Positions 19,765 through 28,665 of a stretch of DNA of 64,000 bases are shown here, piece by piece; position 1 is the stretch's first letter; the number at the start of each line of letters is the position of its first letter. The notes under the pieces are model-generated. The model was given only the letters and a program-made list of their open reading frames with translations. It searched no databases and was not told the DNA's origin. Location: the NCBI GenBank assembly GCA_019635875.1, contig JAHBYP010000003.1, forward strand, positions 248,001 through 312,000, in the 5' to 3' direction. The position numbers and the translations under genes are program-made. This DNA comes from Alphaproteobacteria bacterium. GTDB lineage: Bacteria > Pseudomonadota > Alphaproteobacteria > Reyranellales > Reyranellaceae.

Positions 19765-22700
19765 CTACAGCGACACCAGGCTCGCGTTGCCGCCGGCCGC
19801 GGCGGTGTTGACGCTGACCGACCGCTCCCGCACCAGCTGCTCGATCGCGCATCCGGCGGCGTTGCCGAGATAGAGCGGGATGATCCTGCCCTCGCGCGCC
19901 GCGATGCGGCGTGCGAGACCGCGGCCGGCGTCATCCATGACCTCGATCAGGGCCGCATCGCAATCGGGCAGCGTGTCGTCCGGCACGACGTCGACGCACT
20001 GGCGCAGATCGGCCGGCAGCCTCGAGAAGGCGGCGAAGGTGCTCCGCCACACGATGGCGACATTGCCGGTCGACAGAGCCGCGCCGATCTGGGCCGCCAG
20101 CCCCTCTTTCGATCCGGCGGCGCACAGCACGCGCCCCCTGGCGGCGATCGAGTAGGTATTCCGCTCGCCCACCGGCCCGCGCAGCACGCTCGAATGGCCG
20201 AGCGGCGAGGTTCGCGCGAACGCCTCGCACAGCTCGGCCGCGGCAACGCCCTCTTTGCGCAGGAACTCGGCCCAGCGCAGCGCGGCCGCCGGCGCCGTTC
20301 CCTGTATCGGCGTGCCGGGATGCCCCGACAGCAACCGGTAGAGATAGAGCGGCCCACCCGCCTTCGGTCCGGTGCCGGACAGGCCGTGGCCGCCGAACGG
20401 CTGCACGCCGACGACGGCGCCGATCAGGTTGCGGTTCACGTAGATGTTGCCGGCTTCGATGCCCTCCACCGCGTGCTCGATCGTCTCGTCGATGCGGCTG
20501 TGCACGCCGAAGGTCAGGCCGTAGCCGGTCGCGTTGATCTCGCCGATCAGCCTGTCGAGGTCGCGGCGGCGATAGCGCAGCACGTGCAGCACCGGCCCGA
20601 AGACCTCGTCCTTCAACGCCGAGATCGAGCCGATCTCGATCAGCGTCGGCGCGACGAAGATGCCGTGCGCGCAGGCATCCGACAGCACCGCCTGTTCGAC
20701 GGCATGACCCGCCGCGCGCATCGCCCCGATATGCCTGACGATCCCCGCCTTCGCCGCCTCGGTGATCACCGGCCCGACATCGCTCGACAGCCGGTCCGAC
20801 GGGCCGACGGAGATCTCGCGCAGCGCCCCCCTGAGCATCGCCAGCACGCGCTCGGCGATATCGTCCTGCAGGCACAGCACGCGCAGCGCCGAGCAGCGCT
20901 GGCCGGCCGAGTCGAAGGCCGACTGGACGACGTCCTGGACGACCTGCTCGGGCAAGGCCGATGAGTCGACGATCAGCGCGTTCTGCCCGCCGGTCTCGGC
21001 GATCAGCGGGACGGGCGCGCCATCGGGGTTCGCGCGCCGGGCGATCTCGCGCTGGATCAGCCGCGCGACCTGCGTCGAGCCGGTAAACACCACGCCGCGA
21101 ACGCCGGGTTCCGCCACCAGCGCCGCGCCGACATCGCCCTCGCCCGGCATCAGCTGAAGCACCGCGTCGGGTACGCCCGCCTCGTGCAGGATGCGCACCG
21201 CGGCGATCGCCGTGAGCGGCGTCTCCTCGGCCGGCTTGGCGATCACCGCGTTGCCGGCGGCCAGGGCCGCGGCGACCTGGCCGGTAAAGATCGCCAGCGG
21301 AAAGTTCCACGGGCTGATGCAGACGACGACGCCCAGCGGCCTGTGCGTGCCGTTGGCGAAGCGCTCGCGCACCTCGACGGCGTAGTAGCGCAGGAAATCC
21401 ACGGCCTCGCGAACCTCGCCCACGGCGTTGGCCAGCGTCTTGCCGGCTTCGCGGACGATGACGTCGAGCAGCGACGGCATGCGCGCTTCCATGAGATCGG
21501 CGGCCCGTTCGAGTCGTTCGGCGCGTGCCGAGGGCGGCAGCGTGGACCAGACGGCGAGGCCGTCGGTCGCGCGCGCCACGGCAGTGGTGGCGGCGGACGG
21601 GTAGGCCTGTGCGACAAAGCCGACGCAATCGCGCCGATCAGACGGATTGAGCACGGCCTGACTTTCTCCAACTCCCCGTCCGCGGAGCGAGGAGTCCTCG
21701 GCCGGGAGATGGCGGGCCAGGTCCTCCAGCACGGACTCGTCGGAGAGGTCGAGGCCGATCGAATTGCGCCGCGCCGGCATGAACAGCGCCGCCGGCTCGA
21801 CGATCCTGTCGTGCGGACGGCCCGGCGGCTCGAGCGCCCGTGCCGCGGCGACCGGGTCGACCAGCAACGCCTCGACCGGGATTTTCGGATTGGCCAGCTG
21901 GTTGACGAAGGAGGAGTTGGCGCCGTTCTCGAGCAGGCGGCGCACGAGGTAGGCCAGCAGGCTCTCATGCGTGCCCACCGGCGCGTAGATGCGGCAGGGC
22001 CGGTTGAGCTTGGCGCGCGGCACGACCTCCTCGTAGAGCGGCTCGCCCATGCCGTGGAGGCACTGGAACTCGTATTGCCCCTGGTAGTAGCTGTGGCCCG
22101 CCATGGCGTGGATGGTCGCCAGGGTGAGCGCGTTGTGGGTCGCGAACTGGGGAAAGACCGCATCGGCCGCGCCCAGCATGGTCCGGGCGCAGGCGATATA
22201 GGCGACATCGGTGTGGACCTTGCGGGTATAGACCGGGTAGCCGGGAAGACCATCGAGCTGCGCGCGCTTGATCTCGCTGTCCCAGTAGGCGCCCTTGACC
22301 AGGCGGAGCATCAGCCGATGGCGCGACCGCCGCGCCAGGTCGATGAGGTAGTCGATCACGAACGGCGCGCGCTTCTGGTAGGCCTGGACGACGAAGCCGA
22401 TGCCGTCCCAGCGCGCCAGGCCGGGCTCGAAGCACAGCGCCTCGAGCATCTCCAGCGACAGATCCAGGCGGTCGGCCTCCTCGGCGTCGATGTTGAGCCC
22501 GATGTCGTAGCGCCGCGCCAGCAGCGCCAGCGCCCGCAGGCGCGGCAGGAGCTCGCCAAGGACACGATGGCGCTGCGCGCGCGCGTAGCGCGGATGCAGG
22601 GCCGACAGCTTGATCGAAATGCCCGGGCCTTCGTGGATGCCGCGGCCTTGCGACGCCGCGCCGATCGCGTGGATGGCCGCCTCGTAGGCACCATGGTAGC

Positions 22701-23367
22701 GCTCCGCCTCGGCGGCGGTGACCGCCGCCTCGCCCAGCATGTCGTAGGAGAAGCGGAAGCCGCGCTCCTCCATCCTGATGGCCCGCTCGAGCGCCTCGCC
22801 GATGGTCTCGCCGGCGACAAACTGCTCGCCCAGCATGCGCATGGACAGATCGACCGCCTTGCGGATCAGCGGCTCGCCGCCCCTCGCGATGAGACCGACC
22901 AGGGCGGTCGCGAAGGTGCGCTCGTTGGCCGTCTTGGTCAGCCGCCCGGTCACTACGAGCCCCCAGGTGGCGGCGTTGACGAAAAGCGAGGGACTCTGGC
23001 CAACATGCGAGCGCCAGTCGCCGCCGCCGATCTTGTCGCGGATCAGCGCGTCGCGGGTGTCGGCATCGGGAATGCGCAGCAACGCCTCCGCCAGGCACAT
23101 CAGCGCGATGCCTTCGTCCGTCGACAGCGCATACTCCTGCATCAGGCTTTCGACGCCGCCGGCCGGCTCGTCGGCGCGCAGCGCCTCGATCAGCCGCCGC
23201 GCCACCGCCCGCGCACCCTCCATCGTCTCGGGAGGAAGCGCCGCGCGCTCGATGAGCGGCGGCACGCATCGCGGCTCGGCCGTGCGATAGGCGGCCCTGA
23301 TCCGCTGGCGCAGTTCGCCGCCGGGCGCCCTGTCGGCGCGGAAGTCGGCGAAGGCGGTGGCGCTCAC
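19765..23367 (-). CDS. putA: Bifunctional proline dehydrogenase / delta-1-pyrroline-5-carboxylate dehydrogenase PutA
   Basis: A 1200-residue protein that oxidises proline to glutamate in two steps. The FAD-binding proline dehydrogenase barrel spans roughly residues 150-470 (LRLVKGAYWDSEIKRAQ, YAPVGTHESLLAYLVRR). The P5C dehydrogenase domain follows (about 520-1000) with CISPWNFPLAIFTGQ, AETGGQNALIVDSS and catalytic Cys825 in SAGQRCSALRV. A further 170-200 residues form the C-terminal extension found in long PutA proteins. There is no N-terminal ribbon-helix-helix domain, so this PutA should not repress its own gene. No Lrp-type PutR gene is adjacent. Confidence 0.95.
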   Translation of the reverse strand: MSATAFADFRADRAPGGELRQRIRAAYRTAEPRCVPPLIERAALPPETMEGARAVARRLIEALRADEPAGGVESLMQEYALSTDEGIALMCLAEALLRIPDADTRDALIRDKIGGGDWRSHVGQSPSLFVNAATWGLVVTGRLTKTANERTFATALVGLIARGGEPLIRKAVDLSMRMLGEQFVAGETIGEALERAIRMEERGFRFSYDMLGEAAVTAAEAERYHGAYEAAIHAIGAASQGRGIHEGPGISIKLSALHPRYARAQRHRVLGELLPRLRALALLARRYDIGLNIDAEEADRLDLSLEMLEALCFEPGLARWDGIGFVVQAYQKRAPFVIDYLIDLARRSRHRLMLRLVKGAYWDSEIKRAQLDGLPGYPVYTRKVHTDVAYIACARTMLGAADAVFPQFATHNALTLATIHAMAGHSYYQGQYEFQCLHGMGEPLYEEVVPRAKLNRPCRIYAPVGTHESLLAYLVRRLLENGANSSFVNQLANPKIPVEALLVDPVAAARALEPPGRPHDRIVEPAALFMPARRNSIGLDLSDESVLEDLARHLPAEDSSLRGRGVGESQAVLNPSDRRDCVGFVAQAYPSAATTAVARATDGLAVWSTLPPSARAERLERAADLMEARMPSLLDVIVREAGKTLANAVGEVREAVDFLRYYAVEVRERFANGTHRPLGVVVCISPWNFPLAIFTGQVAAALAAGNAVIAKPAEETPLTAIAAVRILHEAGVPDAVLQLMPGEGDVGAALVAEPGVRGVVFTGSTQVARLIQREIARRANPDGAPVPLIAETGGQNALIVDSSALPEQVVQDVVQSAFDSAGQRCSALRVLCLQDDIAERVLAMLRGALREISVGPSDRLSSDVGPVITEAAKAGIVRHIGAMRAAGHAVEQAVLSDACAHGIFVAPTLIEIGSISALKDEVFGPVLHVLRYRRRDLDRLIGEINATGYGLTFGVHSRIDETIEHAVEGIEAGNIYVNRNLIGAVVGVQPFGGHGLSGTGPKAGGPLYLYRLLSGHPGTPIQGTAPAAALRWAEFLRKEGVAAAELCEAFARTSPLGHSSVLRGPVGERNTYSIAARGRVLCAAGSKEGLAAQIGAALSTGNVAIVWRSTFAAFSRLPADLRQCVDVVPDDTLPDCDAALIEVMDDAGRGLARRIAAREGRIIPLYLGNAAGCAIEQLVRERSVSVNTAAAGGNASLVSL

Positions 23368-23459
23368 CGTGCCAATCCCGCCCTGTCATCCGAAACGTCG
23401 CAAACATCCGCTTCGAACATTGGGATTTCCTCTCTTTTCGACAATCGTAGGGGTGGAAA

Positions 23460-23493
23460 TCGACATCGTCATCTGCGTGCATAGACTGGGGCG
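23460..23493 (+). promoter_or_regulatory. Possible promoter directly before the terminase-domain gene
   Basis: TCGACA (23460-23465) and TAGACT (23482-23487) are 16 bases apart and resemble a -35/-10 pair. Transcription would start about at the ATG (23494), giving a leaderless or nearly leaderless mRNA; a GGGG tract sits two bases upstream of the ATG. The rest of the 126-base gap to putA is moderately AT-rich and should also hold the putA promoter, which I could not place. Confidence 0.35.
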
Positions 23494-24501
23494 ATGTCCA
23501 GCACACGTCCCCTCAATTCGCGCCAGAAACGCTTCGTTGACGGCTATCTCGCCACGCTCAACGCCGAAAAGGCCTATCGGCGCGCCGGCTATGCCACGCG
23601 CGGCGCGACCGGGCTGCCCAAGCGCATGTTCCACCTGCCCGCCGTGCGCACGGCGATCGAGGAGGGGCTGGCCCGCCAGGCACGCGAGATCGAGATCGAC
23701 AGCCACCGGGTCATCGCGCAGTACAAGGCCGTGGCCTTCGCCAGTATCGGCGACTTCGTCTCCATCGCGCCTGGCGGAGCGCTCAGCGTCAGCCAGTCGA
23801 CCATCAATCCGGCCAGCCTGCCGGCGCTGGCGAGCTTCGACGTGCGCGAGTATCGCACGCCCAAGGCGCGGGGCGGCGAGCGCGTGCGTCGGGTCAGGAT
23901 CGGCATCGCCTGCAAGCTGCGGGCGCTGGGTGAGCTGGCGCGGCACCTCGGCCTGTTCACCGCCCGGCACGGCGCGGCGGTGACGCCATCACCCGACCGG
24001 GCGGCGGATCCGGCGCCCGACGGCGCGAGGCCCCTGGACGCGCGCCGCGCACGCTTCGTCGACGAGTTCCTGCGATGCGGCAACGCCACGCAGGCCTATG
24101 TCCGGGCCGGCCACAAGGCCGCGCATGCGCATCACCACGCGTGGCGCCTCATGGCGAGGCCGGAGGTCCGCGCCGCGATCGAGACCGGGCGCCGCCGCCT
24201 CGTCCGGCAGTGCGAGGTTCACCCCCAGCGGGTCATCGCCGAGTTCGCGGCAATCGGATTCGGCAACGTGGCGCATTTCATGGAGTTCGACGACGACGGC
24301 ACCGCGCGCGTCGACCTGTCGCTCGCCCTGCCGGAGCAGATTGCCGCGCTGCGCGAGATCGTCATCGAGGAATACTGCGATCGCCCGCCCGAGGATCCGC
24401 GGCGCGTCAGGCGCGCCCATCTCAAGCTCGCCTCCAGGCAGCAGGCGCTCGACGCGCTGGCGCAGCATCTCCGGCTGTTCGACGGGAGCGACGCGCGGTA
24501 G
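23494..24501 (+). CDS. Protein with two tandem terminase-small-subunit domains
   Basis: A 335-residue protein built from two similar halves. Half one (about 7-156) runs from LNSRQKRFVDGYLATLNAEKAY to LGELARHLGLF; half two (about 177-330) from LDARRARFVDEFLRCGNATQAY to LDALAQHLRLF. Each half has the start LxxRQxRFVDEYL..N..QAY.RAG, a middle VIAxxxAIAFxxIxDF and the end K..AL..L..HLGLF of the Terminase_2 phage small-subunit family, which binds phage DNA for packaging. No large terminase, portal or capsid gene is near. It looks like a domesticated or stray phage-derived DNA-binding protein; function unknown. Confidence 0.8.
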   Translation: MSSTRPLNSRQKRFVDGYLATLNAEKAYRRAGYATRGATGLPKRMFHLPAVRTAIEEGLARQAREIEIDSHRVIAQYKAVAFASIGDFVSIAPGGALSVSQSTINPASLPALASFDVREYRTPKARGGERVRRVRIGIACKLRALGELARHLGLFTARHGAAVTPSPDRAADPAPDGARPLDARRARFVDEFLRCGNATQAYVRAGHKAAHAHHHAWRLMARPEVRAAIETGRRRLVRQCEVHPQRVIAEFAAIGFGNVAHFMEFDDDGTARVDLSLALPEQIAALREIVIEEYCDRPPEDPRRVRRAHLKLASRQQALDALAQHLRLFDGSDAR

Positions 24502-24513
24502 GTCATACCCACC

Positions 24514-24580
24514 TGTCATCCCGAGCGCAGCAAGGGATCCAGGGCGGCGGCATAGATCCCTCGCTGCGCTCGGGATGACA
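24514..24580. repeat. Family C palindrome at a convergent junction
   Basis: Arms TGTCATCCCGAGCGCAGCAA and CGCTGCGCTCGGGATGACA with a short GC-rich centre. It fills the gap between the terminase-domain gene (stop 24501) and the hydrolase gene (stop 24588), which converge. Confidence 0.85.
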
Positions 24581-24587
24581 CGCGTGC

Positions 24588-25730
24588 CTAGGCCGACCGC
24601 CCGATGAAGTCCAGCAGCAGCGCGCTGACGCGCTCGTGCTGCTCCTGCTGCACCCAGTGGCCGGCGCCCTCGACGAGATGGACATCGGTCATGTGCGTGC
24701 AGACGCACTCGCGCATGCGCTCGAGCGCGCCGGGGCGCTGCTGGACGCCCCAGTCCTGACGGCCGGCGATGAAGGCAGAGGGCACGTCGATGGTGCGGCC
24801 GCTGAAGATCTGCAGATCGGCCTGCAGGCGCGGGTCGGTACCGCAGCGATACCATTGCAGGCCGCCCTGGAAGCCGTTGCGCTCGTACTCGGCGCTGTAG
24901 ACGCTGAGCTCGGCGTCGGTGAGCCAGCGATTGGCGGCGATCTCGGCCGCCGACGGCATGTGGGGCGCGACGGTTTCGGCCATGCCGACGTCGCGGTCCA
25001 TGATGTAGTAGGTCGGCATCTTCGCCAGCTCGCTGGCGGTCCAGTCTTGGAGCGGGAACGGCGTGTTGCCGCTCCAGTCGGCGCTCTTGTGGTGGTAGTA
25101 GGCGCGCAGGAAATCGTGCACGCCCTGCGGCGCACCATGCATGTCGGCGTCGGCAGCGCGCGTCGAGTAGTACCACTGGTAATGCTTGCGCGGCCGGGGC
25201 AGTGCCGCCAGCGCGTCGTGGACCGGGTCCTTTGCCGGTGCCGGCTTGCCGAGAGTGTCGAACGGCATCGGCGGTGTGCCGGCGAACGGTCCGCTCATCA
25301 TCGCGACGGACCGGAACACATCGGGCCGGATCAACGCGCAGCACGCCGCCACCGGCGAGCCGAAATCGTGGCCGATCACCGAGGCGACCGAGCGATGGCC
25401 CAGGGCGAAGACCAGGCCCATCACGTCGCGCACCAGGTTGACGAAGCGGAACGAGGCGACGTCACCGTCGTAGTTGCCGTCCCAACCCGTCGTGCGGCCA
25501 TAGCCGCGCTGGTCGGGCGCGATCACGTGGTAGCCCGCCGCCGCCAGCACCGGCATCACCTTGCGCCAGCTCCAGGCCAGCTCGGGAAAGCCGTGCAGCA
25601 GCAGCACGCAGGGCCGGCCCGGTGTCTCGAAGCCGGCTTCGAGCACGTGCATACGCAGGCCGTTGATGTTGTCGACGAAGCGCGCGCGGATCGACGCGGG
25701 CGCGACCGGGCTGTCGTAGGGTATCGTCAT
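24588..25730 (-). CDS. Alpha/beta-hydrolase, epoxide-hydrolase-like
   Basis: A 380-residue alpha/beta-hydrolase. The oxyanion motif is LLLHGFPELAWSW, the nucleophile elbow is VIGHDFGSPVA with Asp rather than Ser, and the catalytic His is in EGAGHWVQQEQ. An Asp nucleophile plus HGFP is the pattern of epoxide hydrolases and haloalkane dehalogenases. The long cap region (PPMPFDTLGKPAPAKD onward) fits epoxide hydrolases. The ATG at 25730 gives a normal start (MTIPYDSPVAPASIRARFVDNINGLRMHV). It is divergent from a glutathione transferase, and the two could share a detoxification role. Confidence 0.88.
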   Translation of the reverse strand: MTIPYDSPVAPASIRARFVDNINGLRMHVLEAGFETPGRPCVLLLHGFPELAWSWRKVMPVLAAAGYHVIAPDQRGYGRTTGWDGNYDGDVASFRFVNLVRDVMGLVFALGHRSVASVIGHDFGSPVAACCALIRPDVFRSVAMMSGPFAGTPPMPFDTLGKPAPAKDPVHDALAALPRPRKHYQWYYSTRAADADMHGAPQGVHDFLRAYYHHKSADWSGNTPFPLQDWTASELAKMPTYYIMDRDVGMAETVAPHMPSAAEIAANRWLTDAELSVYSAEYERNGFQGGLQWYRCGTDPRLQADLQIFSGRTIDVPSAFIAGRQDWGVQQRPGALERMRECVCTHMTDVHLVEGAGHWVQQEQHERVSALLLDFIGRSA

Positions 25731-25769
25731 GCCGCGATCAAACCACGGAACCTTGCCCGGCGAACACCC

Positions 25770-26411
25770 ATGACCCCGCCCACCCTGTTCGGCGCCGCCT
25801 ACAGCGTCTACACCCGCACCGCCCGGCTGACCCTGGCCGAGAAAGGCGTCGACTATCGGTTCGACGAGGTCGATGTCTTCGCATCGGGCGGCCCGCCGGC
25901 GACGCACCTGCAGCGCCAGCCCTTCGGCAAGATCCCGGCCTTCGAGCACGACGGCCTGCGCCTCTACGAGACCGCCGCAATCTGCCGCTATGTCGACGAG
26001 GCTTTCGACGGGCCGGCGCTGCAGCCCGAGACGCCGCACGGCAGGGCGGCGATGGCGCAGGCGATCGGCATCTGCGACAGCTATCTCTATCGCGCCGGCG
26101 TGTGGGACATCTATGTCGAGCGCCTGCGCGTGCCGGCGCGCGGCGGCGTGTCGGACGAGGTGAAGATCGCCGCGGCGATCCCGACCGTCCGCAAGACCCT
26201 GCAAGAACTGGCCAGATTGTCCGCTGACCGGCCGTTCATCGCCGGTCCGGCGATCAGTCTCGCCGACCTGCACGCCTACCCGATGCTGACCCTGTTGCGG
26301 CTGGCGCCGGAGGGGCGCGACCTATTGGTGGGAGTGCCAGCGATCGAGTCGTGGCACCAGCGCATGACGGCCCGCGACGCCTGCGTGAAAACGCGCTTCG
26401 CCGTCGAATGA
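25770..26411 (+). CDS. Glutathione S-transferase family protein
   Basis: A 213-residue two-domain protein. The thioredoxin-like N-terminal domain shows LFGAAYSVYTRTARLTLAEKGVDY and the glutathione-binding GKIPAFEHDGLRLYETAAICRYVDEAF (the Pro and the E-T/S pair). The helical C-terminal domain contains the cap motif FIAGPAISLADLHAYPML. It conjugates glutathione to electrophiles or performs a related thiol reaction. The ATG at 25770 is 39 bases from the divergent epoxide-hydrolase-like gene, so the two share a promoter region. Confidence 0.92.
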   Translation: MTPPTLFGAAYSVYTRTARLTLAEKGVDYRFDEVDVFASGGPPATHLQRQPFGKIPAFEHDGLRLYETAAICRYVDEAFDGPALQPETPHGRAAMAQAIGICDSYLYRAGVWDIYVERLRVPARGGVSDEVKIAAAIPTVRKTLQELARLSADRPFIAGPAISLADLHAYPMLTLLRLAPEGRDLLVGVPAIESWHQRMTARDACVKTRFAVE

Positions 26412-26417
26412 AGCGTT

Positions 26418-26447
26418 GTGGCAGTTGGCTTTTTCGGTTCTTATACG
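26418..26447 (+). promoter_or_regulatory. Possible promoter of the second Liv operon
   Basis: GTGGCA (26418-26423) and TATACG (26442-26447) are spaced 18 bases apart and lie about 65 bases before the binding-protein start, in a locally AT-rich stretch with runs of T and A. The leader that follows contains a small hairpin (CCTGCC...GGCAGG). This is a sequence-pattern suggestion only. Confidence 0.35.
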
Positions 26448-26511
26448 AACAGTCAAAAACCTGCCCCGGCGAGGCAGGAACGGGTGTGGACTTCACCAGG
26501 GAGAACCCAGC

Positions 26512-27684
26512 ATGATGACCAGATTGGCCGTCGGCGCCGCCGCGCTGTCGCTGCTCGCCGCGCCCGCCTTGGCGCAAAGCACGATCAAGATCGGCTTCAT
26601 CTCGACCTTCTCCGGCCCGCAGGCGGCCATCGGCGAGGACATGCGCCGTTCGGCCAACCTCGCGCTCGAGCATCTCGGCGGCAAGATCGCCGGCAAGCCG
26701 GTCGAGATCATCTATGAGGACGACACCTTCAAGCCCGACGTCGGCAAGGCCAAGTCGGAGAAGCTCGTCGTGCAGGACAAGGTGAACTTCGTCACCGGCT
26801 ACATCTGGTCCAACGTGCTGCTCGCTTCGCTCAAGACCGTGGTCGACGAGGGCGACACCATCCTGATCAGCGCCAATGCCGGTCCCTCGCAGATCGCCGG
26901 CGAGCTGTGCCACAAGAATTACTTCTCGACCTCGTGGAACAACGACCAGACGCCGATGGCGATGGGTGCCTACCTGCAGAGCAAGGGCGTCAAGAGCCTG
27001 TACCTGATGGCCGGCAACTATGCCGCCGGCAAGGACATGCTGGCCGGCGTCAAGCGCACCTACAAGGGCACGATCGCCGGCGAGGACCTCACGAAATGGC
27101 CCGACCAGCTCGATTTCTCCGCCGAGCTGGCGAAGATCCGCTCGGTCAAGCCCGACGGCATCTTCATCTTCTACCCCGGCGCGCACGGCGTGCAGTTCCT
27201 GACGCAATACGCGCAATCCGGGTTGCGCGGCCAGGTGCCGCTGTATCAGGTGTTCAGCATCGACGCGCTGTCGCTGCCGCAGCAGAAGGATCTCGCGCTC
27301 GGCATCCCCGGCGCGCAGCAATGGGTCAACGACCTGCCGAACGAGCAGAACAAGCGCTACGTCGCCGATTTCCGCAAGAAGCACGGCACCTATCCGTCGT
27401 TCTACGGCGCGCAGAGCTATGACGCGATCATGCTGATCGCCTCGGCCGGCGAGGCGCTGAAGGGCGACCTCAGCAACAAGGACGCGGTGCGCGCGGCGAT
27501 CAAGAAGGCCAACTTCAAGTCGGTGCGCGGCGACTTCGCCTTCAACAACAACAACTTCCCGATCCAGAACTTCTACATCCAGGAGACAGTGAAGGGTGCC
27601 GACGGCGCCCTCACGCTCAAGACCCTGACCACGGCGGTGAGCAAGGCCAAGGACCCGCACCACGAGAAGTGCAAGATGAAGTGA
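26512..27684 (+). CDS. Branched-chain amino acid type ABC transporter substrate-binding protein
   Basis: A 390-residue periplasmic binding protein of the LivJ/LivK type. After the signal peptide (MMTRLAVGAAALSLLAAPALAQ) comes TIKIGFISTFSGPQAAIGEDMRRSANLALEHLGGKIAGKPVEIIYEDD, the typical type I fold start. Related proteins in alphaproteobacteria bind aromatic acids as well as amino acids, so the ligand could be aromatic given the box genes nearby. It heads a complete five-gene transporter and is separated from the permease genes by a terminator-like hairpin. Confidence 0.93.
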   Translation: MMTRLAVGAAALSLLAAPALAQSTIKIGFISTFSGPQAAIGEDMRRSANLALEHLGGKIAGKPVEIIYEDDTFKPDVGKAKSEKLVVQDKVNFVTGYIWSNVLLASLKTVVDEGDTILISANAGPSQIAGELCHKNYFSTSWNNDQTPMAMGAYLQSKGVKSLYLMAGNYAAGKDMLAGVKRTYKGTIAGEDLTKWPDQLDFSAELAKIRSVKPDGIFIFYPGAHGVQFLTQYAQSGLRGQVPLYQVFSIDALSLPQQKDLALGIPGAQQWVNDLPNEQNKRYVADFRKKHGTYPSFYGAQSYDAIMLIASAGEALKGDLSNKDAVRAAIKKANFKSVRGDFAFNNNNFPIQNFYIQETVKGADGALTLKTLTTAVSKAKDPHHEKCKMK

Positions 27685-27704
27685 CGCGGACCGTGCATGT
27701 CATG

Positions 27705-27737
27705 ACGGGAGCGCCGCGCGCGCTCCCGTTTGTTTTG
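27705..27737 (+). terminator. Terminator-like hairpin between binding-protein and permease genes
   Basis: A perfect 10-bp stem, ACGGGAGCGC (27705-27714) with GCGCTCCCGT (27720-27729), a 5-base loop and a T-rich tail TTGTTTTG. It lies 20 bases after the binding-protein stop and 14 bases before the livH start. Such partial terminators are known to make more binding protein than permease, which fits the gene order. Confidence 0.75.
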
Positions 27738-27750
27738 TGAACGACGCGAT

Positions 27751-28665
27751 ATGGAATACTTTCTTCTCCAGGTCCTGAACGGCATCCAGCTCGGCCTGCT
27801 GATGTTCCTGCTGGCCGCCGGGCTGACGCTGGTCTTCGGCATCATGGACCTGGTCAATCTCGCCCATGGTTCGCTCTACATGCTGGGCGCCTACTTCGCC
27901 TGGACCTTCATGGGCTGGACCGGCAGCTTCGTGCTCGGCGCGATCCTGGCGCTGCCGGCGGCGCTGGCGCTGGGCATCGTCGTCGAGGTGGTGATCGCGC
28001 GCCGGCTCTACGCCCGCGACCATCTCGACCACGTGCTGGCGACCTTCGGCCTGATCCTGTTCTTCAACGAGCTGGTGCGCGTGGTGTGGGGGCCGGCCGG
28101 CAAGAGCATCACGCTGCCGTCCGCGCTCGCCGGCACGATCGACATCCTGCCCGGCGTACCCTATCCGACCTACCGCTTCGCCATCATCGTCGTCGGCGTG
28201 CTGGTGGCGCTGTTTCTCGCCTGGCTGGTGAGCCGCACGCGCATCGGCATGCTGATCCGCGCCGGCGCCTCGAACCGGCGCATGGTGGCGGCGCTGGGCG
28301 TCAACATCGAGCTGCTGTTCACCCTGGTGTTTGGCCTGGGCGCGATCCTGGCGGCAATCGCAGGGCTGATGGCGGCGCCGATCGTGTCGCTCAAGATCGG
28401 CATGGGCGACGACATCCTGATCCTCGCCTTCGTCATCATCGTCATCGGCGGCATCGGCTCGATCAAGGGCGCCTTCGTCGCCGCCATGGTGGTCGGCCAG
28501 GTCGACATCATCGGCCGCGCCTTCCTGCCCGACCTCTTGAAGAAGGTGATGTCGACCAGCGCCGCCTCGACCGCCGCACCGTCGATCTCGCAGGTCGCGG
28601 TCTATGTTCTGATGGCGGCGGTCCTGGTGTGGCGGCCGACCGGCCTGTTCGGGCAACGGCAATGA
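27751..28665 (+). CDS. livH: Branched-chain amino acid type ABC transporter permease LivH
   Basis: A 304-residue membrane protein with about eight helices. It starts MEYFLLQVLNGIQLGLLMFLLAAGLTLVFGIMDLVNLAHGSLYMLGAY, the typical LivH N-terminus, and contains the coupling-loop pattern SRTRIGMLIRAGASNRRMVAALG, followed by GAILAAIAGLMAAPI. It forms the inner-membrane channel with the next gene, whose ATG overlaps its stop by three bases. Substrate range is undetermined. Confidence 0.94.
   Translation: MEYFLLQVLNGIQLGLLMFLLAAGLTLVFGIMDLVNLAHGSLYMLGAYFAWTFMGWTGSFVLGAILALPAALALGIVVEVVIARRLYARDHLDHVLATFGLILFFNELVRVVWGPAGKSITLPSALAGTIDILPGVPYPTYRFAIIVVGVLVALFLAWLVSRTRIGMLIRAGASNRRMVAALGVNIELLFTLVFGLGAILAAIAGLMAAPIVSLKIGMGDDILILAFVIIVIGGIGSIKGAFVAAMVVGQVDIIGRAFLPDLLKKVMSTSAASTAAPSISQVAVYVLMAAVLVWRPTGLFGQRQ

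Noticed and set aside
23494-24501. Possible prophage region
   Set aside because: The terminase-like domains stand alone; no integrase, portal, capsid, tail, lysis or attachment site was found within the surrounding 20 kb.
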